Source: Symbiodinium natans
Taxonomy: Eukaryota > Sar > Dinophyceae > Suessiales > Symbiodiniaceae
Length of the DNA stretch: 64,000 nt
Assembly (NCBI GenBank): GCA_905221605.1
Contig: CAJNDS010001125.1
Span: 644,106 to 708,105 of the forward strand
Reading direction: 5' to 3'
Shown here: piece by piece, positions 23,814-32,929 of the stretch
How positions within the stretch are numbered: the stretch's first letter is position 1
How the letters are laid out: every line of letters begins with the position of its first letter
The notes under the pieces: generated by a model
What the model saw: only the letters and a program-made list of their open reading frames with translations
Database searches by the model: none
Told to the model about the DNA's origin: nothing
Program-made: the position numbers and the translations under genes

Positions 23814-26320
23814 GCTCGATGTTTGGGGTTTGGGGTTTAGGGTTTAGGGATAGGGTTTAGGGTTTAGGGTTTAGGGTTTAGGGTTTAGGGTTTAGGGTTT
23901 AGGGTTTAGGGTTTAGGGTTTAGGGTTTAGGGTTTAGGTGTATACGTATCAGGAGCAGGATTATGTAGCAAAAGTGCTCTCGTCGCAACCTCGCCCGCCG
24001 CCACACCAGGCCTTAGGCCCTCGTGTGCGCGCTTCGGACGTCGGGTTTAACCTGCAGCTAGACCCTAAACCCTAAACCCCAGACCCTAGACCCTAAACTC
24101 TAAACCCTAAACCCTAAACCAGGCCCTCTGCTAGTCCTCCACACCATCTGATAAGGACATCATCTAGGACCCAGAGCAGGCCCTCGTTCACTTTTTTACC
24201 CCGCAAAAGTTCTCTAAACCAAAAAGGGGTACCTTTTTAAATTCCTCAGATTTGTCTTGGGTAACCCCAAACCCCAAACCCCAAACCCCAAACCCCAAAC
24301 CCCAAGCCCCAAACCCTAAACCCTAAACCCTAAACCCTAAACCCTAAACCCTAAACCCTAAACCCTAAACCCTAAACCCTAAACCCTAAACCCTAAACCC
24401 TAAACCCTAAACCCTAAACCCTAAACCCTAAACCCTAAACCCTAAACCCTAAACCCTAAACCCTAAACCCTAAACCCTGTCTGTCCAGGTAAGACTTCAT
24501 GGCGCCAACCTGTCCTGTGCCGAGCTGGCTGGGGCTGACCTTGCCGGGGCGCGGCTCGCGGGTGCGCGCCTGCCCCGTGCCTCTCTGGAGAGGGACTCTT
24601 GGAGGCACTTGGAGGTTCATGGTACTGACTAACCAACTATCATTGGGTTTAGGGTTCAGGGTTCAGGGTTCAGGGTTCGGGGTTCAGGGTTCAGGGTTAA
24701 GGGTTTAGGGTTTAGGTCTTATGGCTATAGTTATCCGGAGAGTTTATGTATTGGGATGTTCCCCGTTATGCTGCCAGGGGTGCAAGTTAGTACAAGGGGG
24801 AACATCCAAATTTAACATAGTCTGCAGCGGAACGCACGTTAATTCTACTCGTTGTGTGGGTTTGAGGTGTATAGGATTAGGGGTTAGGCAGGCACCTCAA
24901 GCCCGAAAGCCCCAGTGTGCCCTCAAACCTAAGCCCTAAACCCTAGACCCTATAAACCCTATAGACCCTGTAGACCCTATAGACCCTGTAGACCCGATAG
25001 ACCCGATAGACCCTATAGACCCTGTAGACCCTAGAGACCCTAAACCCTAAACCGCGCTGCGCTGAGGCCTGCCTTCTCAACGCCGGCCTCCAGGCCGTCA
25101 CACTGCATCTTGGTGGCACAGTGGTACCCTTTTGCCCTTTGTTTTGGTTCTAGGTTCCCTTATTGGCTTTAGGGTTTTGGGTTAGAGTCAGCCCCCCCAC
25201 AAAGGTGCCCTTATTCTATTCTTACTATCATATGAAGCAGGGTTTAGATTTCTATTACTGGTGAGTGTATATAGGGTTCCTTCTTAATATTGGTGAGTGT
25301 GTATATTGGGTGTCCTTCTGGGGGTGCAAGAAATATAAACCCTACTTCATATGATGACTGGGCTAGCAAGGAATGGTGCACAGATGCAGGGGGCACGGCT
25401 GGGACACTGCACGCTGGACGCAGCGTCCTTGCGAGGAGCGCAGCTGCAGCTGGTTTCCCTCTGGGACTCCTCCGCCAGAGGTGTGGTGCAATGTGGGTTA
25501 CCCTAAACCCTAAACCCTAAACCCTAAACCCTAAACCCTAAACCCTAAACCCTAAACCCTAAACCCTAAACCCTAAACCCTAAACCCTAAACCCTAAACC
25601 CTAAACCCTACAAACCCTAAACCCCTACATAAACCCTAAACACAAAGCCCCATTTGTTCAATAGCTGCTAACCCCACGAACGACTCAGAGAGGTGTGGAC
25701 TTCGTGGGTGCGAACCTCTGCGGTGCCGACATGAGCCGAGTGGATCTCACTGGAGCGGACATGGGCAAGGCAATCCTGGACGGAACAATTCTTTCAGGCG
25801 GCCCCACAAGCCCTAGCTTTTTTAGGGTTTAGGGTTTAGGGTTTAGGGTTTAGGGTTTAGGGTTTAGGGTTTAGGGTTTAGGGTTCAGGGTAGCTGCATT
25901 TGTCAGAAGTGCCATTTTTTGCGCAAATTCGTGAGTCGAAACGTAAGCTTCCTTCAGTCATGAGGCGATTCTCCAAACGCAGCAATTGCGCCCTGTAATC
26001 TCCGCTCCTTATCTTCGGATTTGGCGCTGAGTGAGTTGACTTGACTTGAAGCCCCCCCCAGCTGCTCGTGCACGTAGCCGACCCCAAACCCTAAACCCTC
26101 AGCATCCCTTTACCGAAAACATCCCTGAAGCCCTAAAGCCCTAAACCTAAACCCTTCACATCCCTTTACCACAAACATCCCTAAGGCCCTAAACCCTAAA
26201 CCCCAAACCCCAAACCCTAAACCCCTACAGGCGCCAAGTGGCAGCCTGGTGGTGCCCCCAATTGCGACGGCGTCTCCTGCGGAGAGCTGGCGGAGCCCCG
26301 ATTCGACAAAAAGGCCCCGT
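23735..26320 (+). CDS. pentapeptide-repeat protein gene, partial
   Basis: Five exons (23735-23813, 24489-~24587, 25390-25480, 25693-25797, 26231-~26320) spell consecutive A(D/N)LxG-type pentapeptides: ADLRG, IDLRA, CQLLE, VRLHG, ANLSC, AELAG, ADLAG, ARLAG, ARLPR, ASLE-G, ARLGH, CTLDA, ASLRG, AQLQL, VSLWD, SSARG, VDFVG, ANLCG, ADMSR, VDLTG, ADMGK, AILDG, TILSG. Tandem pentapeptides form a right-handed quadrilateral beta-helix; the protein's role is unknown. The register continues across all four introns without gaps, strong evidence for the splice choices. Phase fits with GC donors at 23814 and 25798 and a GT donor at 25481. The junction 24588/25390 has no standard donor. It ends with AKWQPGGAPNCDG-type sequence. 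The start codon and upstream exons are not identified. Confidence 0.88.
23821..23938 (+). repeat. TTTAGGG array near an intron 5' end
   Basis: About sixteen units beginning eight bases into the intron. Confidence 0.97.
24164..24262. mobile_element. TIR element family C, copy 3 (worn)
   Basis: GGACCCAGAGCAGGCCCTCG at the left and GATTTGTCTTGGGTAACC at the right, with AACCAAAAAGGGGTACC in the interior. Confidence 0.6.
24263..24478 (-). repeat. Long CCCTAAA array at an intron 3' end
   Basis: Seven CCCCAAA units grade into about 24 perfect CCCTAAA units, ending ten bases before the acceptor TCCAG. One of the longest arrays in the window. Confidence 0.98.
24489..24587 (+). CDS. pentapeptide-repeat gene, exon 2
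   Basis: TCCAG acceptor, frame VRLHGANLSCAELAGADLAG then ARLAGARLPRASLE. Seven and a half perfect pentapeptides. The 3' edge is inferred from register: ASLE plus G-ARLGH of the next exon. No GT/GC follows GAG at that point (AGGGAC), so the junction needs RNA evidence. Confidence 0.82.
24751..24810. mobile_element. TIR element family A, short copy
   Basis: TTGGGATGTTCCCCGTTATG and TACAAGGGGGAACATCCAAA face each other with almost no interior: about 60 bp of paired ends only. Confidence 0.7.
24930..25055 (-). repeat. CCCTAAA array drifting to GACCCTATA / GACCCTGTA units
   Basis: CCCTAAA at both ends; the middle is ten-base units alternating TAGACCCTATAGACCCTGTA, a local higher-order variant. 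Confidence 0.92.
25117..25215. mobile_element. TIR element family B, copy, with a telomeric insert
   Basis: CAGTGGTACCCTTTTGCCCT and CAAAGGTGCCCTTATTCTAT match family B. GGTTCTAGGTTCCCTTAT is followed by TAGGGTTTTGGGTTAGAG where other copies have AAAGTAACC, as if a telomere-like patch had replaced or grown in the centre. Confidence 0.6.
25228..25364. mobile_element. TIR element family E, intact copy
   Basis: TCATATGAAGCAGGGTTTA...AATATAAACCCTACTTCATATGA: nearly perfect 26-bp inverted ends around two direct copies of GGTGAGTGTRTAT. 137 bp, no coding capacity. Related copies at 44993, 56888 and 57335. Confidence 0.88.
25390..25480 (+). CDS. pentapeptide-repeat gene, exon 3
   Basis: ATGCAG acceptor, frame GARLGHCTLDAASLRGAQLQ then LVSLWDSSAR plus one base. 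Donor GTGTGG. AGAGGTGTGG at the edge is repeated perfectly at the acceptor edge (25689-25698 region), a ten-base direct duplication flanking the intron. Confidence 0.82.
25500..25650 (-). repeat. CCCTAAA array filling an intron
   Basis: About eighteen CCCTAAA units starting some twenty bases after the donor at 25481. This intron (212 bp) has only C-type repeats, an exception to the G-then-C order. Confidence 0.97.
25693..25797 (+). CDS. pentapeptide-repeat gene, exon 4
   Basis: CAGAGAG acceptor. Completes the Gly codon, then VDFVGANLCGADMSRVDLTG and ADMGKAILDGTILS plus one base. Donor GCGGCC (GC). Phase and register fit both sides. Confidence 0.85.
25823..25890 (+). repeat. TTTAGGG array near an intron 5' end
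   Basis: Nine units close after the donor at 25798. The acceptor side (26174-26230) carries CCCTAAA/CCCCAAA. Confidence 0.96.
26231..26320 (+). CDS. pentapeptide-repeat gene, exon 5
   Basis: CTACAG acceptor, completes TILSG, then AKWQPGGAPNCDGVSCGELA and EPRFDKKAP. CAGGCG at this edge repeats the preceding donor edge (TCAGGCG). The pentapeptide pattern ends here, so this is the cap or C-terminal tail. It meets TTAGGGTTTAGGG at the 3' edge. Confidence 0.72.
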
Positions 26321-27060
26321 TAGGGTTTAGGGTTTGTAGAGTTTAGGGTTTAGGGTTTGGGGTTTAGAGTTTAGGGTTTAGGGTTTAGGGTGAGTTTGGG
26401 GTTCAGGGTTTGGGGTTTAGGGCGGAGGGAGGGGGGGGAAGGGGGTTTGGGGTTAGGCTTGGGGCGTCATGGGTCTTTCAGGATTGAGGCATCCTGTTGG
26501 TACCCCTAAACCCTAAACCCTCAACCCTCAACCCTCAACCCCAAACCCCAAACCCCAAACCCAAAACCCTAAAACCCTTAACCCTAAAGCAGATTTTGGG
26601 TTGCGGCATGCGTCCCTGAGCCCCTATTTGAACATGCCTTGAAGCTCGAAGCCGTCGTCTTTTGAGGCTGGCTGTCGAGGCGAGATGGGAAGTTCCCCAA
26701 ATTAGGGCTCTTATTGGGTCCGAAACCCTAAACCCTCAACCCTTACGATAGGGGCTAAACCCAAAACCCTAAGCAAAAAGGGCATCCTAAATCCTTTAGA
26801 CCCTCAACTCCAAGACCTACACCCTCAACCCTTATCATCATAAGGACCCCCACTCCCCCCAGATTGGACCCCAGTTTTCGAAACTACCCAAAACCCTAGA
26901 CCCTAAGCCCTAGACCCTAAACTCTCCCTAAACCCCAAACCCAAAGAGGCAGGCTCCGTTGCTGGTAGGCATGGAGACGAGGGATTTTCTTTTTTGAGCC
27001 TTTGAGCCACATACCTGGGCTTGAGGGTTAAAGTTTGGGATCCTGGCGCTAAGCCCTGAA
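26320..27060. other. repeat-rich stretch without recognised gene
   Basis: Worn TTTAGGG (26320-26420), CCCTCAA/CCCCAAA (26503-26590), then degenerate C-rich repeats to about 27060. A 60-bp GC-rich island at 26640-26700 shows no convincing exon. Confidence 0.7.
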
Positions 27061-27104
27061 CTTTAAGCCCTAGAACCTAACCGCCCTTTACACTCAATAA
27101 ACAC

Positions 27105-27111
27105 ACACGCG

Positions 27112-27148
<37 letters not shown>

Positions 27149-27275
27149 TTGTATGTATGTATGTATGCATGCATGCATGGATGTATGTCTGTCTGTATGT
27201 ATGTATGTATGCATGGATGTATGTATGTATGTGTGTTTCTGTGTGTATATATATACATATATATATATATATAGC
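27105..27275. repeat. CA, TA, GTAT and GCAT microsatellites
   Basis: CACACA, TATATA, then GTATGTATGCATGCAT tetranucleotides and again TATATA. It creates long Tyr/Ile/Met/His ORFs on both strands that are artefacts. Confidence 0.97.
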
Positions 27276-27578
27276 AACAGCTAAAAGGAAAACATCCCCC
27301 CCTCCTATAAGCTCAAAAGGCCTGGGGATGAGGGAGCTTCGATGGTTCCCACGGAGAGGCGCAGCCCATGATCGCGCAGACGTGGCTTTTCGTGGAGCTT
27401 CTGAAGAGGCTTCAGAGGACGCGGGCCATGTTAGGCCCTCTGAGATCAGCAAAAGCAGCTCGAAAACCCTAAGCCCCGAAGCTCCTAGGGTTTAGGGTTT
27501 AGGGTTCAGGGTTCAGGGTTAAGGGTTTAGGGCTTGCAGTGTAGGGTTTCGCCCCACACCCTGCACCCTTCACCCGAG

Positions 27579-27643
27579 GACCTTGCTGGGAGACGACGAG
27601 GACTTCGCCGACTCTGACGAAGAACGCGAGGAGGAGCGTAGGG
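27579..27643 (+). CDS. acidic micro-exon, unidentified
   Basis: CCGAG acceptor, frame LLGDDEDFADSDEEREEER. Acidic, low complexity but with clean codons. The preceding island (27310-27450) is open in + and - frames and contains RADVAFRGASEEASEDA; not assigned. Confidence 0.4.
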
Positions 27644-27779
27644 GGTCTAGGCGCCAGGGGGTTAGTACCCTGAACACTAGACAAACCGCTCCCCTGCGGG
27701 ATAGAATGAGGCCAACAGTTTGTTCCAGGGTAGTAACGGGGAGGGCTTAGGGTTTAGGGGTAAGGGCTCCTCCTAGTAG

Positions 27780-28383
27780 ACCGGATTCTGGCTGCCGGCT
27801 GCGCGTTCGCCCTCGGTGCTGGAGCTCCCTGTGCATCTGGCTCGCCCTTTTGCTCATTTGGTTTTGGTGTCACTTGCCGTGTCGCCGCGGTTGGCGGTCC
27901 GGTTCGTGCGCGCTGTGCCTGCAGACTGTGTGAATCAGCTCTTTGGGCCCTCAGTGCTCCCCGCATTTGCTCAGTCAGCGGACCGTGGGTCTGCCTGGTT
28001 TTGCAGCTCGAATCGTGAATGAATCGTGCCTCAAAGGGCTGCCCCCGCGTCACTCTGCGGCGGTCATATAGCCCCACGCCCTCACAGGAAAGAGTCTCTC
28101 GAGAAGCCAGCTTGCGTCACAGGAATCTTCCCTAAACCCTATAAGCCCTCAACGTACCACCATACTCTTCGGGCTATGGTTATTTCCCAAAATAGGGGAA
28201 CCTTTATACCACAAATAGAACAAAATCCCCTTAAAGGGACCCCCAAACAGGGTACCCCCTAGTTTCGGAAACCCCACATGCCCTACATTCCACCTTTGTG
28301 AAGCACAGGGATTCCGGGCACCCCCGCAGTCCTAAGCAAGCATCCGGAATCATACACAAGCTGCATAGGCCCTCACGGCAGCG
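27780..28383. other. stretch without recognised gene
   Basis: GC-rich 27780-28070 is open on both strands (for example LARPFAHLVLVSLAVSPRLA on +), with no splice context or family. 28090-28380 is AT-richer unique sequence and worn repeats. Confidence 0.5.
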
Positions 28384-28536
28384 TAGGTTTAGGGTTTAGG
28401 GTTTAGGGTTTAGGGTTTAGGGTTTAGGGTTTAGGGTTTCGGGTTTAGGGTTTAGGGTTTAGGGTTTAGGGTTTAGGGTTTAGGGTTTAGGGTTTAGGGT
28501 TTAGGGTTTAGGGTTTAGGGTTTAGGGTTTAGGGCT
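28384..28536 (+). repeat. Long TTTAGGG array
   Basis: About 21 units with a single TTTCGGG. It precedes, rather than follows, the next exon, an exception to the usual order. Confidence 0.98.
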
Positions 28537-28550
28537 TGGGGGGGGCACAG

Positions 28551-28628
28551 GATGACAAGGCTGCGGAGTCGGATAAGACCGCCCCGGCTGATGCGGAGGC
28601 AAGCGGGCTGCTGGCCCGAAATGTCAAG
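28551..28628 (+). CDS. exon, unidentified protein
   Basis: GGCACAG acceptor, frame DDKAAESDKTAPADAEASGL then LARNVK. Acidic, Ala-rich linker-like. The edge at GGACCC lies in a family C-like remnant (CAGACCCAGAGTAGGCCCC at 28651). Confidence 0.55.
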
Positions 28629-28674
28629 GGACCCAAGGAGGGACCTCTACTCAGACCCAGAGTAGGCCCCTTTT

Positions 28675-28800
28675 AGGTTTAGGGTTTAGGGTTTAGGGTT
28701 TAGGGTTTAGGGTTTAGGGTTTAGGGTTCAGGGTTCAGGGTTCAGGGTTGAGGGTTGAGGGTTGAGGGTTTAAGGTGTAGGGCTTAGGGTTTATGAGGGT
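28675..28800 (+). repeat. TTTAGGG to TTCAGGG to TTGAGGG graded array
   Basis: Seven TTTAGGG, then three TTCAGGG, then three TTGAGGG units in blocks: single-base variants clustered rather than scattered. Confidence 0.95.
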
Positions 28801-28979
28801 TTAGGGTATCCAAGATCCAGAGTAGGGCTACATTGAACCATTTAAAAGGTACATATAGGGAGTAGGGAGTATCTAGGGGATATCAAGGGACTACAGGAGG
28901 GACCCTTTTAAGGGACCTTCGGGGTTCCTTAAGGGCCTTAAGGGGCCCCATTGGGGCTACCTAGGAAATATTGGAACTT

Positions 28980-29055
28980 CGGTTTAGGGTTTAGGGTTTA
29001 GGGTTTAGGGTTTAGGGTTTAGGGTTTAGGGTTTAGGGTTTAGGGTTTAGGGTTT
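28980..29055 (+). repeat. Interstitial telomeric array (TTTAGGG)n
   Basis: Ten to eleven perfect units. From 29060 to 30160 there are worn repeats and an AT-rich unassigned block (29620-29930) with a C tract at 29870-29887; no supported exon. Confidence 0.96.
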
Positions 29056-30160
29056 ATGCCCCTCCTTCTACCCCCTTAAACACTGTTCTCAACCTACACA
29101 GAACCTCGAACACAGAACCCCAGAGCCGGCACAGACCCGGATCCAGCCAGTGCCCACAGCAGTGCCCTGACAAACCCTGAATGAACCAAGCCTTAACCAC
29201 CAGAACCCTGAACCCTCAAGCCCTAAACCCTAAACCCCAAACCCTAAACCCAAAATCCTAAACCCTAAGCCCTATGGTTAGCCTGAGCCCAGGTCTGAAC
29301 TTCCACCCTAAAGCCGCTTCAAAGGCATTGCTAGGGGCCAGAGGCCCTCCGATCTCAACCCACTACTCTCCCTTCCTGCTTTTGAAGAGGATCTTCTTGA
29401 GGAATCTGCAGCCTAAACCCTGAACCCTAAACCCTTAACCCTTAACCCTGAACCCTAAGCCCTGAACCCTAAACCCTTAACCCAACCTAGAGGGGTTCAG
29501 CCGCCAGCCTAGTGGCATCTAGACCTCCAGAAGACCTGAAGTTTCTACAAGGGGCCTAGGGTTTAGGTCTAGAGTTTAGGGTGTAGAGGGTTTAGGTTCA
29601 GAGTTCAGGGAGTACAGAGTTTAGGGTTTGTCCTGTGCATTTTGGTTTTTTAGTTTTGTTTGGGCTGCTCGTTGCCAGCTTGTGAGGATGGACATTCTGA
29701 AGACGACGAGGACCTTGACTTTTTGTGTTGGGCCTTTGCGTTCCATGTGGAGAATGACTGAATGTTGTGCTTGGCAATGTTATATTCGTCATCATCTCTG
29801 TTGTTACTTGTATACAAGCTTTGGGATACGCACACTCGAAGATGTGTTCATTTCCTACATTTATGCGCCCCCCCCCCCCCCCCCCCCAGAACCTTCAACC
29901 CTCAGGAAGGGGGGGGAACATTCGTACCCCTAAGCCCTAAACCCTAAATCCGAAAACCTTAAACCCTAAATCCCTAAACCCTAAGTATCCATAGCAGGAT
30001 CCAGCCCAATGTCCGCTTCTCTGCTGTGGCGCGTCGAGCTCAGCCTTGAACACCAGGTTAGGGAACGACCCCCCATACTACTATAGCCCCTAAACCCATA
30101 CTAACCTAACCTTAAACCCCTTGTGGGTTTAGGGTTTGGGGATTAGGCACGGAGGCACAG

Positions 30161-30237
30161 GTCTCGATTTGAGGGATGTCACTTGCACTGGGCTCAGGCG
30201 ATGCAGGATGCCGTCGTCACGGCAGGACGGAATAAAA
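30161..30237 (+). CDS. exon, unidentified protein
   Basis: GGCACAG acceptor; after a split codon it reads RFEGCHLHWAQAMQDAVVTA then GRN. Flanked by TTTGGGG upstream and CCCTAAA downstream. Possibly the first visible exon of the gene continuing at 30464. Confidence 0.5.
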
Positions 30238-30463
30238 CCGGAACCCTAAACCCTAAACCCGCCTGAACCCTCAACCCCCAGTCTTGAGTTGATGTCATGA
30301 GATTGGGCTACCAGGCTACCTATTCTGGGGGATGTGGGGTTTCTAAACAGGGGTGAGTTTTCTGGGGCTTCCCAGTGTTTTGGGCGTGTGTCAGTTACAC
30401 CCCCCTTTTTTGTGGTAGTCATACATTCTGGCCAGGTTGACTTCAGTTCCTGACAACAATCAG

Positions 30464-30600
30464 ACTCCGGACTCCGCCTCGGGTTTGACGCGTCAAGCCC
30501 ACGCGACCTTCGAAGGACAAGAGGCAGCTTCAGCAGCACTGGATCAAGCGGCTTCTCTCTCAGCTCAGAAGCTTGGCGAGATTGCTCAGAAGGCGCCGCC
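30464..30600 (+). CDS. coiled-coil-like gene, exon a
   Basis: AATCAG acceptor; Ala/Gln-rich helix; donor GTGCCA after GCGCCGCC. An alternative GC donor at 30593 is out of phase with the next exon. Confidence 0.6.
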
Positions 30601-31642
30601 GTGCCAACCTTCGCATGCCCCCCTTGAACTGTCCCTTGAAGCGCCCTATAGAATCTGCGACATCAAACGCTTCGAGTCGTTAAGCTACCCCCCTTCCTCC
30701 CTTTCCCCCCACCCCCGAAGTCAATTTAACACCCAACAGTATCTCAGTATTTCCCTCAAACCGTCAGCATGGAGCTTGGCCAGGTTGAAGCGAGCCTCAA
30801 GCGAAACGCCAGAGATTTGGATGAAGCAACGAGGCGGTCGGCAACGGCCCTCCTCCAGGTACTGGGGGTTGGGGGGGGGTATATTTTTGCACCAGACACC
30901 GAATGGCTTTGAGGGTCTATTCATTACAGGAACCGATGACTATAGTACCATAGTTACATGCAGCACGTCGAAGGGAGACTTGTGCTACTTGTTCAGTGCC
31001 TTTCTCTGCTTTTCAAGTATATTCAGATATGTCCTCGGAACCTTCAACCCTAAACCCTAAACCCTAAACCCTAAACCCTAAACCCTAAACCCTAAACACC
31101 AATTTGTTTGGGGTTGGCATGCAGGTTCTGAGAGGTGCGAAGGGGGACGTGCTGACGAAGCTGAAGGACCCGATCAAAGCGAGGCCGGTGTCGCAAGCGC
31201 TGGGCCTCCTCCGGGGAAAGAACATGACAGGACATCTGAGGGTTTAGGGTTTAGGGTTTACGGTTTAGGGTTTAGGGTTTAGGGCCAATGATGAATCTGT
31301 TTTTTGATACCCTAGGGATACTCTGGAACCAGGCGGGAACAGAGGCCGATTATGGGTCACAGAGCCTTCTTGCCCTGCGCTGCACTAGAAACATTCGGCT
31401 TCAGGTCTCACAGGAATCTTCAGGATCAGAATATTCCATAATTCTATGATCCTTTGATTGGTCACTATAGCTATAACATATAATTCTTACGAAGTAACCC
31501 TAAACCCTAAACCCTAAACCCTAAACCCTTGGGTTCATCCCGCTTTGGCATGCGCTTTGGGGTGTATAGCGCCTCAGAACGGCATCGGTGGTAGGACGCC
31601 AGCTCGAGAAGGGCCTCTCGGAGTTTGAGAAAGGCGTGACTG
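30464..31642 (+). CDS. unidentified coiled-coil-like protein gene, four exons, partial
   Basis: Exons 30464-30600, 30768-30858, 31125-31241 and 31578-31642. The first reads TPDSASGLTRQAHATFEGQE then AASAALDQAASLSAQKLGEI; the second MELGQVEASLKRNARDLDEA then TRRSATALLQ; the third VLRGAKGDVLTKLKDPIKAR then PVSQALGLLRGKNMTGHLR; the fourth TASVVGRQLEKGLSEFEKGV. Donors GTGCCA, GTACTG and GTTTAG; acceptors CAG throughout. Phase joins the first three cleanly; the third-to-fourth join needs a shift of the donor by one or two bases. Charged, helical, no signal peptide or known domain recognised. Confidence 0.62.
30768..30858 (+). CDS. coiled-coil-like gene, exon b
   Basis: CGTCAG acceptor; MELGQVEASLKRNARDLDEA; donor CAG|GTACTG. 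Confidence 0.68.
31125..31241 (+). CDS. coiled-coil-like gene, exon c
   Basis: ATGCAG acceptor, exactly 39 codons, donor GTTTAG starting a TTTAGGG array. CAGGT-CTG is shared by the preceding donor edge and this acceptor edge. Confidence 0.7.
31578..31642 (+). CDS. coiled-coil-like gene, exon d
   Basis: CTCAG acceptor, frame TASVVGRQLEKGLSEFEKGV then T, donor GTTTGA. (CCCTAAA)n at 31497-31527 lies upstream. Confidence 0.58.
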
Positions 31643-31836
31643 GTTTGAGTTTAGAGTTTAGGGTTTAGGGTTCAGGGTTTAGGGTTTAGGGTTTAGGGTG
31701 ACTGGATTGAGTTGTGGGCTTGTTTTTTTTTTGATCCGGTGTTGCTTTGGCCCTGTGTCTCTTGCCAAGTTTCAAGTCTGCCAGGACCCGCATGCACAAA
31801 GACAAATATCTGGATTGCTGATGCAGTTTAACTAAT

Positions 31837-31940
31837 ATAGGGGTCGGAAGTACTCACAAATAGCATTTCCTTATGGCCACTTCATAATTGCATTCCACGA
31901 TAAACCCTAAAACCCTGTTCTAACTAAGGCCCCTAGAGTA
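31837..31940. mobile_element. TIR element family F, copy 2
   Basis: TAATATAGGGGTCGGAAG at the left and CTAAGGCCCCTAGAGTA at the right. The interior carries AAACCCTAAAACCCTGTTCT, a two-unit telomere-like seed at the point where copy 3 (36763) has a full array. Confidence 0.7.
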
Positions 31941-32009
31941 CTGAAGTTACCGAGAGCGGTCTTTCTAGGTTTTGCGCGCCACCCTCAGAAGTAGGTGTGA
32001 CGTTGTCAC

Positions 32010-32540
32010 GATTCAGCACTCCTCTTGTGCATGCTCTTCTGTCCTCGCGCCGCCCTCAGACGTGGGGTAGAGTGCTTTGCAGTTTGCTTAGCTGATGGAA
32101 ACACTTGGGAATATATTACTGCCACTTTGCGTGGCAACCTGCTTCCAAGCTCTCTTAGATGTAAACACGAACCGCGAGTTTTCACGGTCCTTCGTTCCTT
32201 TACGGCAACCCAGGTGAGTGAGTTGGCTAGCACTGGTGCGGAGGCCTGCACAGACAAAGCGGGTGTGGGAAACCCTTTCGGCATCTTGAGTCCTTCTGCG
32301 CTACATGTATCCCAAAAGTGCTTGTGAGAACCACAAACCTATGAAGGGCTCATGGTAGTATGTGATCCCAATCATGGGGGTCGTATGACGTTGATGTAGG
32401 GCTTAGGCTTCAAGAGGCTAAACTCCAATGAGCCCTAAAACCGTTTGGTGACCGTTAGTACAGGGGGGGTCTGGGTTCCTAAAGGCCAAAAAGGACCCTC
32501 CTACAGAGGGACTAGTACCTGTCAAGAAGGGCTCTGGGGT
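32010..32540. other. unique stretch without recognised gene
   Basis: Open frames on both strands at 32006-32327 lack splice context or recognisable domains. 32340-32540 holds worn TIR-like fragments. Confidence 0.5.
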
Positions 32541-32848
32541 CTCAATTCCTGGGGTTGAGGGCTTAGGGTTTAGGGTTTAGTGTTTAGGGTTTCAAGAGCC
32601 TAAGGGTTCACTGTCACATGATGGAAGCCCACAAGCATGCCCTAAATCCCTGAGGAGTCTCGCAACGATTAAAACCCTTTAAACCCTAGAACCCCACAAC
32701 CCCAGAACCCCGGATCCCTAGAACCCTATAACCCCAGAACCCCAGAACCCTAGAACCCTAGAATCTTAAACCCTAAACCCTAAACCCTAAACCCTAAACC
32801 CTAAACCCTAAACCCCAAACCCCAAACCCCAAAGACTCGACTTGCCAG

Positions 32849-32928
32849 GGCTTCGGCCAAATTGCAGCCAAGTTGACAGACTCGCGCTTAAAAGCTGCAA
32901 TAGGCTCCTCGGCTCATGCTTTTCTGGG
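32849..32928 (+). CDS. exon, unidentified protein
   Basis: TTGCCAG acceptor, frame GFGQIAAKLTDSRLKAAIGS then SAHAFL, ending near GGGTTAGGG. CCCTAAA/CCCCAAA repeats (32767-32832) precede it and a long TTTAGGG array follows. Confidence 0.6.
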
Positions 32929-32929
32929 G

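Noticed and set aside
24318-24478. CRISPR-like regular repeat array
   Set aside because: Units are contiguous seven-base telomeric repeats with no unique spacers.
27077-27452. Tyr/Ile/His-rich ORFs
   Set aside because: Frames of TA, CA and GTAT microsatellites. The same applies at 5325-5560, 14349-14546, 36165-36446, 48328-48540 and 59916-60362.
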